From contig JACKMX010000006.1 of assembly GCA_024235175.1 (NCBI GenBank), positions 238,501-302,500 of the forward strand: DNA of 64,000 nucleotides, written 5' to 3'. Position numbers and translations under genes: made by a program. This DNA is from Chromatiaceae bacterium (lineage in GTDB: Bacteria > Pseudomonadota > Gammaproteobacteria > Chromatiales > Chromatiaceae). The notes under the pieces were generated by a model that saw only the letters and a program-made list of their open reading frames with translations, was not told where the DNA came from and did no database searches. This document shows positions 1 to 10,771 of the stretch, in pieces. Every line of letters begins with the position of its first letter. The stretch's first letter is position 1.

Positions 1-191
1 AAGGTCCACACTTATTCACAATATCTCAAACAGGTCCGTCAATCAGTAAAATCGATTGCCGACCGAAAGATTTCGAACGGGCACTGAAGCCGGACATGCA
101 CAGCGATTGCGGGTTTATCTCCCTTTCTTTTGGCATCCGCTGCCGACAGCAGGTAGCACTCTTTGGAGAAACAATTTACAAAGTAGTGCGC

Positions 192-223
192 AAAAAAAAC
201 CCTTCCTGTTTGGAAGGGTTTTT
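192..223 (-). terminator. Rho-independent terminator of the atp operon
   Basis: A 12-bp perfect stem (AAAAACCCTTCC / GGAAGGGTTTTT, 195-206 and 212-223) with a 5-nt loop lies 20 bases past the atpC stop. Read on the minus strand it ends in a run of eight T. Positions 1-191 hold no convincing gene; the only thing noticed there is an isolated DnaA-box-like TTATTCACA at 12-20. Confidence 0.85.
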
Positions 224-242
224 CGGAAGAAATGGGAGACGT

Positions 243-668
243 TCAGTTCTTCTTGGCTTTGCGCAGCCTTTCGATAGCCCTCAATTGAGCCACCGCTTCT
301 GCCAATTCCGCCTGGGCCTTGGCATACTCGAAATCCGCATGCTGGCCGGCAAGCGCCTCTTCCGCTCTCCGTTTTGCCTCCTCGGCGGCGGCTTCATCCA
401 GATCACGGGCACGAATCGCCGTATCTGCCAGGATCGTAATCACGTGGGGCTGAACCTCCAGAATACCCCCGGAGACGTAGAAATGCTGCATCTCACCGCT
501 GCCCTTGTCGACCCGGACCTCTCCCGGCTTTAAACGTGTAACCAACGGCGTATGGCGTGGCGCAATTCCCAATTCACCCATAACGCCGTGAGCATAGACC
601 ATCTCAGCGAGTCCGGAGAATATCTCTCCTTCAGCACTTACTATGTCTACATGGACAGTCATTGCCAT
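243..668 (-). CDS. atpC: F1Fo ATP synthase epsilon subunit
   Basis: Epsilon subunit of the F1 sector, part of the central stalk, which couples rotation to catalysis and can inhibit ATP hydrolysis. The 141-residue product matches the usual size: an N-terminal beta-sandwich (about residues 1-85, with the family stretch GELGIAPRHTPLVT) followed by a helical hairpin rich in Ala, Glu and Arg that ends in basic residues. It is the last gene of the operon, 20 bases after atpD, and is followed by a strong terminator. Identification rests on both sequence and position. Confidence 0.97.
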   Translation of the reverse strand: MAMTVHVDIVSAEGEIFSGLAEMVYAHGVMGELGIAPRHTPLVTRLKPGEVRVDKGSGEMQHFYVSGGILEVQPHVITILADTAIRARDLDEAAAEEAKRRAEEALAGQHADFEYAKAQAELAEAVAQLRAIERLRKAKKN

Positions 669-688
669 TTAGGTTTTCTCCTGATCGA

Positions 689-2053
689 TCATTTACCCGC
701 AGCCTCTTCGATGCCTCCGATCATATAAAAAGCCTGCTCCGGAAGATGATCGTACTCGCCGTTGACGATCGCCTTGAAACCGGCGATGGTATCCTTCAGG
801 GTGACATACTTACCTGGGGAACCGGTAAACACCTCTGCCACAAAGAAAGGCTGGGAGAGGAAGCGCTGTACCTTGCGGGCGCGAGCCACCACCAGCTTGT
901 CGTCTTCAGACAGTTCGTCCATTCCCAAAATCGCGATGATATCCTTCAACTCCTTGTAGCGCTGCAGAATACCCTGCACCCCTCGGGCCACGTCGTAATG
1001 TTCCTGTCCGACCACATTGGGGTCAAGAATTCGGCTGGTGGAGTCAAGTGGATCCACTGCAGGATAGATACCCAACTCGGCAATCTGACGGGAAAGCACC
1101 AGGGTCGCGTCCAGATGGGCGAAAGTGGTCGCAGGAGACGGATCGGTCAAGTCGTCAGCCGGTACATACACCGCCTGGAAGGAGGTAATGGACCCGGTCT
1201 TGGTGGAGGTGATGCGCTCCTGAAGGGCGCCCATCTCCGCTGCCAGTGTCGGCTGGTAGCCTACTGCTGAAGGCATGCGGCCAAGCAGTGCGGATACTTC
1301 GGTTCCCGCCAGCGTGTAACGGTAGATGTTGTCTACAAACATCAGTACATCGCGTCCTTCGTCGCGAAAGCCCTCGGCAATCGTGAGACCGGTCAAAGCA
1401 ACACGCAGACGGTTGCCTGGAGGCTCGTTCATCTGGCCATACACCAGTGCAACCTTATCGAGAACGCCGCCTTCCTCCATTTCGTAGTAGAAATCATTAC
1501 CTTCACGGGTCCGTTCACCAACTCCGGCAAAAACGGAGTAGCCTGAGTGCGCCACCGCGATGTTACGAATAAGCTCCATCAGGGTGACCGTTTTCCCCAC
1601 GCCTGCGCCCCCGAACAGGCCAATCTTTCCGCCTTTCGCGATAGGCATGATCAGATCGATCACCTTGATGCCGGTTTCCAACACCGCGGCCGAAGTTGCC
1701 TGCTCCTCAAAAGATGGCGGAGTCCGGTGGATCGGCATGCGTTTTTCAGCCTCAACCGGGCCACCCTCATCAACTGGCTCACCCAAAACATCCATAATTC
1801 TACCCAGGGTTGCCTGACCAACCGGAACCGTGATCGGTGCACCGGTGTTTGTGACCAACACACCCCGCCTCAGACCATCGGTGGATCCCATGGCGATAGT
1901 CCGGGCGACGCCATCGCCAAGCTGTTGCTGAACTTCGAGGGTCAGGTTGGCCTCGTCGACCTTCAACGCATCGTAGACCTTCGGCATTCCGCCCATAGGG
2001 AACTGGACGTCCACCACGGCACCGATGATTTCCACCACTTTACCTGAACTCAT
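689..2053 (-). CDS. atpD: F1Fo ATP synthase beta subunit
   Basis: Catalytic beta subunit of F1, which makes ATP from ADP and phosphate. The 454-residue protein has the beta-subunit P-loop GGAGVGKTV near residues 147-155, the GERTREGND segment with the catalytic Glu region, and the typical ending IGGIEEAAGK. Length agrees with the bacterial family (about 460). It lies 79 bases after atpG. Nothing is unusual in the sequence. Confidence 0.98.
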   Translation of the reverse strand: MSSGKVVEIIGAVVDVQFPMGGMPKVYDALKVDEANLTLEVQQQLGDGVARTIAMGSTDGLRRGVLVTNTGAPITVPVGQATLGRIMDVLGEPVDEGGPVEAEKRMPIHRTPPSFEEQATSAAVLETGIKVIDLIMPIAKGGKIGLFGGAGVGKTVTLMELIRNIAVAHSGYSVFAGVGERTREGNDFYYEMEEGGVLDKVALVYGQMNEPPGNRLRVALTGLTIAEGFRDEGRDVLMFVDNIYRYTLAGTEVSALLGRMPSAVGYQPTLAAEMGALQERITSTKTGSITSFQAVYVPADDLTDPSPATTFAHLDATLVLSRQIAELGIYPAVDPLDSTSRILDPNVVGQEHYDVARGVQGILQRYKELKDIIAILGMDELSEDDKLVVARARKVQRFLSQPFFVAEVFTGSPGKYVTLKDTIAGFKAIVNGEYDHLPEQAFYMIGGIEEAAGK

Positions 2054-2132
2054 TTCTGGTTCCTCATTATTTCAAATTCCAATCCGAGCCGGATGCGTCT
2101 TCTCTGTCGTCCATCCAGACCTGCAGTTCGTA

Positions 2133-2993
2133 TCAGACCGCGGCCGCTCCGGCCACAATCTCGGAAATCTCCTGGGTAATAGCTGCCTGCCGAGCCTTGT
2201 TGTAGACCAGCTGCAGTTCGTTAATAAGCTCACCCGCATTGTCTGTGGCAGATTTCATTGCCACCATCCGCGCAGACTGCTCACAGGCACCGTTCTCAAC
2301 CACTGCCTGGTAAACCAGCGATTCCAGGTAGCGGCTCAACAGGTTGTCCAAAACGTCTTTTGAGTCGGGTTCATATATGTAATCCCAATGGTGTTTCAAC
2401 TCCGCTTCACCTTCAGAGGTGATGGGTACCAGCTGCTCAACCATTGGCGCCTGAGTCATGGTGTTTACGAACTTGTTATACACCACGTATATACGGTCGA
2501 TCTCACCACTCTCGTAAGCATCCAGCATTGCTTTTACGGTACCGATCAGGTTTTCTATATGGGGCTGATCGCCCAATTGGGTGATCTGAGCCCTGACATT
2601 GCCGCCAAAGCGGCGAAAAAAACCCAAAGCTTTTTTACCGATGGTGCAAAACTCCACCTCGATACCCTTTTCACGATACACCCTGATCTCTTTAGCCAGC
2701 ATTCTGAACAGATTGTTGTTCAGACCGCCGCAGAGACCACGATCCGACGAGACGATGATGTAACCTATACGCTTTACCTCACGCTCTTTCATGAAGCTGT
2801 GTTTGTACTCCGGATGCGCATGGTGAAGATGGCCTATAACCTGGCGCATCTTGTCTGCATAGGGACGCGTTGCGGACATCCTGTCCTGAGCCTTGCGCAT
2901 TTTTGCCGCTGCCACCAGTTGCATCGCAGAGGTGATCTTCTGCGTGTTTTTTATGCTGGCAATCTTTGTACGGATCTCTTTTCCGCCTGCCAT
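2133..2993 (-). CDS. atpG: F1Fo ATP synthase gamma subunit
   Basis: Gamma subunit, the rotating central shaft of F1. The 286-residue protein starts MAGGKEIRTKIASIKNTQKI, the family's long N-terminal coiled-coil helix. It contains SSDRGLCGGLN in the Rossmann-like middle domain and ends with the matching C-terminal helix (QEISEIVAGAAAV). It sits between atpA and atpD, as in E. coli. Confidence 0.98.
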   Translation of the reverse strand: MAGGKEIRTKIASIKNTQKITSAMQLVAAAKMRKAQDRMSATRPYADKMRQVIGHLHHAHPEYKHSFMKEREVKRIGYIIVSSDRGLCGGLNNNLFRMLAKEIRVYREKGIEVEFCTIGKKALGFFRRFGGNVRAQITQLGDQPHIENLIGTVKAMLDAYESGEIDRIYVVYNKFVNTMTQAPMVEQLVPITSEGEAELKHHWDYIYEPDSKDVLDNLLSRYLESLVYQAVVENGACEQSARMVAMKSATDNAGELINELQLVYNKARQAAITQEISEIVAGAAAV

Positions 2994-3028
2994 GTCTAAC
3001 CCTTTTTTATCAGATCAAAGATACCCAA

Positions 3029-4570
<1,542 letters not shown>

Positions 4571-4583
4571 AGTGGCTTCTCGT

Positions 4584-5123
4584 CTAGATTCCCAATTCGT
4601 TGGCCAGTTGCTGCAGGCGCCCTTTGACAGAGCCGTCGATCACCGTATCTCCCGCGCGAATGTGGACGCCCCCTATCAGTTCGGGATCCTTTTCGCTGGT
4701 GATGATAATCTCTCGGCCGAAGCGTGCCTTCAGTGCATCGGCAATGTTTTTTTCTTGCGCAGGCTTTAGTGCATAAGCGGAAGTCACATGGACTTTGAGC
4801 ACCTGCTGGCTCTCGTCCTTCAACTTCTGATACACCTCCACCATCTCGGGCACCACAAGGAGGCGGTCGTTCTGCACCAGCAGCTTAAGCAGATTCCGGC
4901 CTTCGTCGTCAAGCTTATCGCCGCAGATCTCCAGGAGCAGATCGGTCAGTTTTGCTCGTCCGAACAGTGGGTCGGTGATAATGCGGTGCAACGACGTATC
5001 GCTGACCAGCTCGGCCAACAGCCTCAGCTGCTCAGCCCAGCTGTCCAGCTTGTCGCTCTTGCTGGCGCGAGCAAAAACCGCTTCAGCATAGGGGCGGGCT
5101 ATCGTGCTTGTATCTCCAGCCAT
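4584..5123 (-). CDS. atpH: F1Fo ATP synthase delta subunit
   Basis: Delta subunit of the peripheral stalk, which joins the top of F1 to the b-subunit dimer. The 179-residue product has the N-terminal helical domain (ARPYAEAVFARA) and the C-terminal conserved ELIGGVHIRAGDTVIDGSVKGR stretch of the OSCP/delta family. It is 9 bases downstream of atpF and 13 bases before atpA, so translational coupling is likely. Confidence 0.97.
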   Translation of the reverse strand: MAGDTSTIARPYAEAVFARASKSDKLDSWAEQLRLLAELVSDTSLHRIITDPLFGRAKLTDLLLEICGDKLDDEGRNLLKLLVQNDRLLVVPEMVEVYQKLKDESQQVLKVHVTSAYALKPAQEKNIADALKARFGREIIITSEKDPELIGGVHIRAGDTVIDGSVKGRLQQLANELGI

Positions 5124-5132
5124 AGTGATGCC

Positions 5133-5603
5133 TTAGATCTCTTTTGCCAGTGAGTTGACAATATCCTGGTGCGTATCCGCATTGATCTCTTTGCGCAGGA
5201 TTTTCTCGGCCCCGGCAATGGCAAGTGCCGCCACTCTCTCCCGCAACTGCTCACGGGCACGATTGGCTTCCTGCTCAATCTCGGATCTGGCAGCGGTCAG
5301 AATACGGTCGCCCTCCACACGGGCGTTAACTTTGGCTTCATCCACGATTTCAGACGCTCGCTTCTGTGCTTGCGCCAAAATATCCGAAGCCTGCCCTTTG
5401 GCGTCGTGAAGCAGCTGTTTGGCACGACCTTCTGCAAGTTCCTGTTCGTGCTGCCCACGCTCCCCGGCGGCCAAGCCGTCGGCGATACCTTTACGCCGCT
5501 CCTCCAGTGCCCCCATGATCGGGGTCCACACATACTTCATGGTAAACCATACGAATACCACGAAGGTGAGAAGCTGGCCTATTAACGTCAGATTAATGTT
5601 CAT
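5133..5603 (-). CDS. atpF: F1Fo ATP synthase b subunit
   Basis: Subunit b of Fo. It is a membrane-anchored stator arm with one N-terminal transmembrane helix (about residues 5-25, MNINLTLIGQLLTFVVFVWF) followed by a long charged Ala/Glu/Arg coiled coil to the end. The 156 residues equal the E. coli length. It lies between atpE and atpH. Confidence 0.97.
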   Translation of the reverse strand: MNINLTLIGQLLTFVVFVWFTMKYVWTPIMGALEERRKGIADGLAAGERGQHEQELAEGRAKQLLHDAKGQASDILAQAQKRASEIVDEAKVNARVEGDRILTAARSEIEQEANRAREQLRERVAALAIAGAEKILRKEINADTHQDIVNSLAKEI

Positions 5604-5664
5604 CCCGGAAACTCCTCGTTGTCTGTCGAGATGACAGTCCGTCTATTTGAAGTTGGGGTCCAGC

Positions 5665-5904
5665 TTAACCTGCAACAGCAAACAGTACGTACATGGCCAG
5701 ACCCACGGCGATCATCGGTACCGCGTCGACAAGACCCATTACGATGAAGAACTGGGTGCGAAGCATGGGAATAAGTTCCGGTTGGCGGGCAGCGCCTTCA
5801 AGAAAGCGACCACCGAGTACGCCGATACCTACGGCGGCACCCAGGGCACCCAGACCCATCATCAGCGCGCCAGCGATATACAGCAGTGCATTTGCCATTT
5901 CCAT
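5665..5904 (-). CDS. atpE: F1Fo ATP synthase c subunit (rotor ring)
   Basis: Proteolipid c subunit, a 79-residue two-helix hairpin that forms the rotor ring. The first helix is glycine-rich (GALGAAVGIGVLGG), the polar loop has the conserved ARQPE, and the second helix carries the ion-binding carboxylate Asp60 (GLVDAVPMI). The Asp without the usual Na+-coordinating set suggests proton coupling, by family knowledge. Confidence 0.98.
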   Translation of the reverse strand: MEMANALLYIAGALMMGLGALGAAVGIGVLGGRFLEGAARQPELIPMLRTQFFIVMGLVDAVPMIAVGLAMYVLFAVAG

Positions 5905-5949
5905 TATTGGTCTCCCGTTAGTGAAGTGTTGGTTAACAAAAATTACGGA

Positions 5950-6846
5950 TCAGTGTTCGTGATGCGCCATATCCAGATAAACAATGGTCAGCGTCATGAA
6001 AATAAACGCCTGCAGCGTAATAATCAGGATATGAAATATCGCCCATCCAAGTTGCAACACTCCGCCGAACAGGCCCATAAAGGTTCCGGCGCTGTACATG
6101 ATGGCAATGAGGATGAAGATCATCTCTCCGGCGTACATATTGCCAAACAGTCGCAAGGCAAGTGATACGGGTTTAGCGATCAGGCTGACGAATTCCAGAA
6201 TGAAGTTAATCGGAATGAACAATGCGTTGACTAACGGATTGGCGGAAGAAAAGGGCTGCAGAGTCAGTTCGCCGACAAACCCACCTATACCTTTAATCTT
6301 GATGCTGTAAAAAATCACCAAAATAAACACCCCAATGGCCATGCCAAAGGTGGCGTTGGGATCGGTGGTCGGGACCACCTTCATAAAATGAATTCCAAGC
6401 AACTGGGAAATCGCGGGAATCACATCCACCGGCACCAGATCCATCAGATTCATCAGAAAAATCCAGACAAATATGGTCAAGGAAAGCGGCGCCACCATGT
6501 CGTTTCTGGACGAAAAAGAGCCGCGTACGCTCTGATCGATGAATTCCATGATCCATTCAACGAAATTCTGCAGCCCACCCGGTATACCGGTGGTAACGGC
6601 ATCGGCCGCCTTCTTGAACAGATAAAGGAACAATACTCCGAGAGTGATCGACCAGAACATGGTGTCCAGGTGAATGGCACTGAAGCCCATCGCCTTAGCC
6701 GCTTCACCACACCCAGCCAGCTGCCAGCCCGGATCCGTCACCACCTGGTGACCGTCACAATAGTTACCTGCCGGAAGATTACCGTAGGTGAGGTTGGTCA
6801 GATGATGCTTGATATATTCGCTTGAAGTTAACGTATCGCCTGTCAT
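5950..6846 (-). CDS. atpB: F1Fo ATP synthase a subunit
   Basis: Subunit a of Fo, the stator channel for protons. The 298-residue protein has five to six hydrophobic segments and the invariant Arg in SLALRLFGNMYAGE (about residue 233). The N-terminal periplasmic stretch has two cysteines (NYCDGHQ and AGCGEA) not part of the usual conserved core. The protein is slightly longer than E. coli's 271. It lies 26 bases after atpI. Confidence 0.97.
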   Translation of the reverse strand: MTGDTLTSSEYIKHHLTNLTYGNLPAGNYCDGHQVVTDPGWQLAGCGEAAKAMGFSAIHLDTMFWSITLGVLFLYLFKKAADAVTTGIPGGLQNFVEWIMEFIDQSVRGSFSSRNDMVAPLSLTIFVWIFLMNLMDLVPVDVIPAISQLLGIHFMKVVPTTDPNATFGMAIGVFILVIFYSIKIKGIGGFVGELTLQPFSSANPLVNALFIPINFILEFVSLIAKPVSLALRLFGNMYAGEMIFILIAIMYSAGTFMGLFGGVLQLGWAIFHILIITLQAFIFMTLTIVYLDMAHHEH

Positions 6847-6872
6847 GGTGTTCTTTCAAACCGAAAATAAAG

Positions 6873-7238
6873 TTATTCCAATTTATGGACAATCAGCACC
6901 GGGGCCATCTGAACCAGCAGAAAGACTCCGAAAAGAGCACCGGCACTCAAGGGTTTTAACCAGAGTATCGCCACCGCGAACAACAGGCCGGTAAGCAGCA
7001 GTTTCTGAACCTCAGCACCGTAGAATCGACCGAGCAGTTTCCCCGGTTCCTGTGCCCGATAGGGAGCGAACACCCGAAGCGCAAAAAACGCGTTGGTCAA
7101 TGTCGCGATCAGCCCACCTGCCAACCCGGACCAGGCATACATCCATCCGGGTATAATCAAGACCGGAAAAGCGATCAACGTCACGCTCAACTGAAACAAA
7201 ACAAGTCGCCAGGCATGTCTGGCGCTGGCCAGATTCAT
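6873..7238 (-). CDS. atpI: ATP synthase subunit I (AtpI-like assembly protein)
   Basis: First gene of the operon; 121 residues with four hydrophobic segments (about 14-32, 36-55, 76-92, 98-116). AtpI-type proteins are inner-membrane factors that aid c-ring assembly and are not part of the finished enzyme. Sequence conservation in this family is low, so the call leans on topology and position directly before atpB. Confidence 0.9.
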   Translation of the reverse strand: MNLASARHAWRLVLFQLSVTLIAFPVLIIPGWMYAWSGLAGGLIATLTNAFFALRVFAPYRAQEPGKLLGRFYGAEVQKLLLTGLLFAVAILWLKPLSAGALFGVFLLVQMAPVLIVHKLE

Positions 7239-7286
7239 AGCCGCGAATCATTTCCGCTCAGAGTCAGATCCCCTTCGACGGCCGGT

Positions 7287-7315
7287 AGTATAAGGGCATC
7301 GGGATATAAGGTCAA
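7287..7315 (-). promoter_or_regulatory. Sigma-70 promoter of the atp operon
   Basis: On the minus strand there is a TTGACC -35 box (7310-7315), a 17-bp spacer and a TATACT -10 box (7287-7292), giving a predicted start near 7280, about 40 bases before atpI. This is the best sigma-70-like match noticed in the window, as expected for a highly expressed operon. Confidence 0.8.
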
Positions 7316-7345
7316 AAGATAGGTAAATAAATTTAATATGTTCAC

Positions 7346-7380
7346 AAAAAACTATCCCCGAGACCTATTTTCCTGGATAG
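7346..7380 (-). terminator. Possible terminator after parAB
   Basis: Minus strand: CTATCC (7375-7380) pairs with GGATAG (7352-7357) over a 17-nt loop, followed by six T. The stem is short and the loop large, so this is a weak terminator candidate between parB and the atp promoter. Confidence 0.4.
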
Positions 7381-7396
7381 CAGGCAAAAACGGTAT

Positions 7397-8272
7397 CTAC
7401 CGGATATGTTCCAGAATTCCATCCAACTCTTCGAGATTGTTATAGCTTATCACCAATTTGCCTTTGCCCCCGGCGCCTTGTTGGATCTTCACGCGGGCTC
7501 CTAGTTTATCGATCAGACTATTCTCCAATAGCCTCACATCGGGATCTTCATCGTAAATTACCTTCTCTTTTTGCTCTGCTTTCACACCCTGAAGGCGCCG
7601 CACCAATTTTTCTGTTTCTCTCACTGAAAAACCCTGGGCAACCACCTGCCGGGCCGCATCGCTTTGAACCTGGCCCTGCAGACCCAACAGAGCTCGGGCA
7701 TGCCCCATCTCGATGCATCGCTCTTCGATGAACTTCTTGACATCGGCATTCAGCTCCAGCAGCCGCAGCAAATTTGTCACCGTGGTGCGTGATTTGCCAA
7801 TTCCTTGCGCAATCTGCTGGTGCGTCAATTGGAATTCGTCCAGTAAACGATGCAGCGCGGATGCCTCCTCAAGGGGGTTCAAGTCATCCCGCTGAATGTT
7901 TTCGATCAGGCCCATTGCCATCGCCGTCTTGTCCGGCACATCGCGAATAACCGCTGGTATCTCGCTCAGCCCCGCCTGCTGCGCCGCCCGCCAGCGGCGT
8001 TCTCCGGCTATTATTTCGTAACGATTGGGTTCAATGGGGCGCACCACAATGGGTTGCACCACACCCTGTGCCGCGATGGAATCCGCCAGCTCCTGCAAGC
8101 TGTCTGGATTAAAATCACGCCGCGGCTGGAAACGCCCTCTCTGAATCAGGTCCAGCGGAAGTGTATCAACTGCCCTGGAGGAAACCTCCCTGCCGGCACT
8201 CTCGTGCTGATTGGTATCGCCACCCAGCAGCGCATCCAGTCCGCGCCCAAGTCCAAGTTTTCTCGATGCCAT
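7397..8272 (-). CDS. parB: Chromosome partitioning protein ParB (Spo0J)
   Basis: CTP-dependent clamp that loads at parS and spreads to organise the origin region for segregation. The 291-residue protein has the N-terminal GLGRGLDALLGG signature, the nucleotide-binding motif ENIQRDDLNPLEEA (about residues 125-138), a helix-turn-helix (TVTNLLRLLELN) and a C-terminal dimerisation domain. It follows parA by 28 bases. Two matching parS sites lie inside recF about 17-19 kb away. Confidence 0.96.
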   Translation of the reverse strand: MASRKLGLGRGLDALLGGDTNQHESAGREVSSRAVDTLPLDLIQRGRFQPRRDFNPDSLQELADSIAAQGVVQPIVVRPIEPNRYEIIAGERRWRAAQQAGLSEIPAVIRDVPDKTAMAMGLIENIQRDDLNPLEEASALHRLLDEFQLTHQQIAQGIGKSRTTVTNLLRLLELNADVKKFIEERCIEMGHARALLGLQGQVQSDAARQVVAQGFSVRETEKLVRRLQGVKAEQKEKVIYDEDPDVRLLENSLIDKLGARVKIQQGAGGKGKLVISYNNLEELDGILEHIR

Positions 8273-8300
8273 AATCTGTCTTTATCTGTCGTTGAATATA

Positions 8301-9086
8301 TCAGGCTGTAAGATTCCGGGTTTGCTTGTTACGCAGCAGGAACTCATTGGCAAAGTCCAGATAGGAGACAGCCCCCCTGGAATTTTTATCATACATTAAA
8401 ATCGGCAGCCCATGACTCGGCGCCTCCGCCAGGCGCACATTGCGTGGAATAATGGAGGTAAACACCTTGTCCTTAAAATAGTGAATGAGCTGTGCGGAGA
8501 CTTCGTTGGTAAGGCGATTGCGGGGATCGTGCATAGTCCGCAAAATGCCTTCTATCTGCAGACCCGGATTACGGCTTGCCTGAATTTGACGGATGGTATT
8601 GACCAGTGAGGAGAGTCCCTCCAGGGCGTAGTATTCACACTGCAGGGGAATCAATACACTATGAGAAGCCACCAGAGCGTTGACCGTCAGCATGTTGAGC
8701 GACGGAGGGCAATCGATAATGATAAATTCATACCGCTCCTCCGCGCCCTCCAAAGCCAGTCTCAGGCGCTTCTCTTTCAGCGGGGCGTTCATCAACCCCA
8801 CTTCCGCAGCGGTCAAGTCAGAGTTGGCCGGCAGGACATCGAAGTTTGCAGTGGGGGACCGGGTAACCACCGCATCCAGCTTCTGTTCACCCAACAGTAC
8901 GTCGCAGCTCGAATGCTGAAGCTCATGCTTGTTGACACCGCAGCCCATGGTCGCATTTCCCTGGGGATCTATGTCCACCAGCAGGACCTTGTGTCCCATG
9001 GAGTCAAGAGATGCGGTCAGATTGACGGCTGTGGTAGTCTTTCCCACACCGCCTTTTTGATTGGCAACACAGACAATTCGACCCAT
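8301..9086 (-). CDS. parA: Chromosome partitioning ATPase ParA (Soj)
   Basis: Deviant-Walker ATPase that positions ParB-parS complexes. The protein starts MGRIVCVANQKGGVGKTT; the P-loop KGGVGKTTT is at residues 11-19. The ATG at 9086 is preferred over an upstream ATG at 9104 because family members start just before the first beta strand. It gives 261 residues. Other motifs seen are the switch regions DIDPQGN and IIIDCPPSL. Operon with parB. Confidence 0.95.
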   Translation of the reverse strand: MGRIVCVANQKGGVGKTTTAVNLTASLDSMGHKVLLVDIDPQGNATMGCGVNKHELQHSSCDVLLGEQKLDAVVTRSPTANFDVLPANSDLTAAEVGLMNAPLKEKRLRLALEGAEERYEFIIIDCPPSLNMLTVNALVASHSVLIPLQCEYYALEGLSSLVNTIRQIQASRNPGLQIEGILRTMHDPRNRLTNEVSAQLIHYFKDKVFTSIIPRNVRLAEAPSHGLPILMYDKNSRGAVSYLDFANEFLLRNKQTRNLTA

Positions 9087-9518
9087 ACAGATAGTTCCGG
9101 TCAATCCTTAAAATCAACCGACTCTGAATCGACAGGCGATTATAGAGACGGGGAAACGAGAATATCAGAAAGCGAACACATGTGCGTCATCTCATTGGCT
9201 GCAGATGAGCCGAGCAATCTCCGTGACAGCATTAATTCGTTTTGTCCGATAATCAAGAAGAATCGCCTGTCGCCTGAAGCAATGCGGATTTCGGTAGATC
9301 CAAGCTTTCGTCTAATCCACCCATAACACGAATCTATTATTTCTGGTCTTAAACGCTCCGGCGAGGTATCTTTAGCAGCCCGATTCTCTGTAATAGCTTA
9401 ATACTGCTGTAATAAAACTATTGGTATTGTGCTTTTTGCGGAACCGGAACCAGAAGAACCAGGACGGTAATATAACACCGGATTTCAGAATTTAATGTTC
9501 ACTAGAGGATAGACTGAT
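9087..9518. other. Divergent intergenic region parA / thiolase
   Basis: This 432-bp gap has no gene I can support. On the minus strand a TATAAT (9139-9144) could be the parAB -10 box, but no clear -35 is seen. On the plus strand the thiolase start is preceded by AGAGGA (9504-9509) nine bases before the ATG. TTGTGC followed by TTTGCGG near 9437 only faintly recalls the TGC-type palindromes seen at the phasin gene. Confidence 0.4.
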
Positions 9519-10706
9519 ATGGCTGATACACGTGGCGTGGTTGTACTGAGCGGAGTCCGAACAGCAATCGGAGATTATGGTGGCAGTTTGAAAAGCTTTT
9601 TCCCTACAGACCTCGGAGCAATGGTGGTTAAAGAGGCGATCAAGCGATCAAATGTCGATCCAGGTCAAATCGGCCAAGGCGTTATTGGAAATGTGATCCA
9701 CACACAACCCAAGGATATGTATGTTTCCCGTCTCTCCTGCGTCAATGGCGGTATGTCACACGATTCGGGGGCATTAACCGTAAACCGTCTTTGCGGCTCA
9801 GGTATGCAGGCGATAGTCTGCGCTGCTCAAATGATCATGTTGGGTGATACTGATTTCGCAGTTGGCGGCGGTGTTGAATCTATGAGCAATGCCGCCTACT
9901 CGATGCCGAATGCGCGCTGGGGCGTCCGCATGGGAGACACCCAGTTAATCGATATGATGGTCGGTGCACTGACCGATCCTTTTGATACTGTGCATATGGG
10001 TGTAACCGCGGAAAACGTTGCAGAAAAATGGGGTATTCAACGCCAGGAACAGGACGAATTCGCAGTTGAAAGCCACCGTCGGGCGGCCGCTGCCATTGCT
10101 GCAGGGCACTTCAAGGAGCAGATTCTTCCGATTGAGGTCAAGTCACGTAAAGGTGTAACTGTGTTTGATACGGATGAGCACGTGCGTGGTGATGCCTCCG
10201 TCGAAGGTATGCAAAAATTACGCGCCGCTTTCAAAAAAGATGGAACCGTAACTCCGGGCAATGCGTCAGGTATCAATGACGGCGCTGCCGCTCTGGTTCT
10301 GGCAGATGCAGCTACTGCAGAAAAACAGGGCTTGAAACCAATGGCCAGACTGGTTACCTACGGCATCGCCGGTGTGGATCCATCTTTAATGGGCGAGGGA
10401 CCGATCCCGGCAACGAAGCTGGCTTTGCAACGCGCTGGACTCAAGATCGGTGACATTGACGTCGTCGAGGCCAATGAGGCGTTCGCAGCCCAGGCTCTGG
10501 CCGTGTGCAAAGGTCTGGAGTTCGACAACGACAAAACCAATCCAAACGGCGGTGCGATAGCACTCGGCCATCCGATCGGTGCAACCGGCGCCCTCATTAC
10601 GGTAAAGGCGCTTTATGAGCTGCAGCGAATTGGCGGCCGTTACGCACTGATCACCATGTGTATCGGTGGTGGCCAGGGTATTGCTGCGATTTTTGAAAGG
10701 ATGTAA
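9519..10706 (+). CDS. bktB: Beta-ketothiolase (acetyl-CoA acetyltransferase, BktB-like)
   Basis: Condenses two acyl-CoA molecules, in PHA biosynthesis giving acetoacetyl-CoA (or beta-ketovaleryl-CoA). The 395-residue protein has the acyl-enzyme Cys in NRLCGSG (about residue 91), the catalytic His in ALGHPIGATG and the second Cys in TMCIGGGQG. The whole chain strongly resembles Ralstonia BktB as I recall it, so broad chain-length specificity is plausible. AtoB/PhaA is the alternative name. It is a stand-alone gene beside parA, about 50 kb from the phasin and PHA synthase; no phaB reductase gene is in the window. Confidence 0.9.
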   Translation: MADTRGVVVLSGVRTAIGDYGGSLKSFFPTDLGAMVVKEAIKRSNVDPGQIGQGVIGNVIHTQPKDMYVSRLSCVNGGMSHDSGALTVNRLCGSGMQAIVCAAQMIMLGDTDFAVGGGVESMSNAAYSMPNARWGVRMGDTQLIDMMVGALTDPFDTVHMGVTAENVAEKWGIQRQEQDEFAVESHRRAAAAIAAGHFKEQILPIEVKSRKGVTVFDTDEHVRGDASVEGMQKLRAAFKKDGTVTPGNASGINDGAAALVLADAATAEKQGLKPMARLVTYGIAGVDPSLMGEGPIPATKLALQRAGLKIGDIDVVEANEAFAAQALAVCKGLEFDNDKTNPNGGAIALGHPIGATGALITVKALYELQRIGGRYALITMCIGGGQGIAAIFERM

Positions 10707-10724
10707 ATAAGAAGTCTGATTGAA

Positions 10725-10765
10725 GCGCCGGAGGAATCGGGGCATCACGCTGATTACTCCGGCGC
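10725..10765. terminator. Hairpin between convergent genes
   Basis: GCGCCGGAG (10725-10733) pairs perfectly with CTCCGGCGC (10757-10765) between the thiolase stop and the stop of the convergent zinc-ribbon gene. There is no clear T-run on either side, so it may be a bidirectional pause or RNA end rather than a classic intrinsic terminator. Confidence 0.5.
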
Positions 10766-10771
10766 CTGAAT

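Noticed and set aside
12..20. DnaA box TTATTCACA at the left edge
   Set aside because: A single 9-mer match without neighbours, far from dnaA; probably chance.
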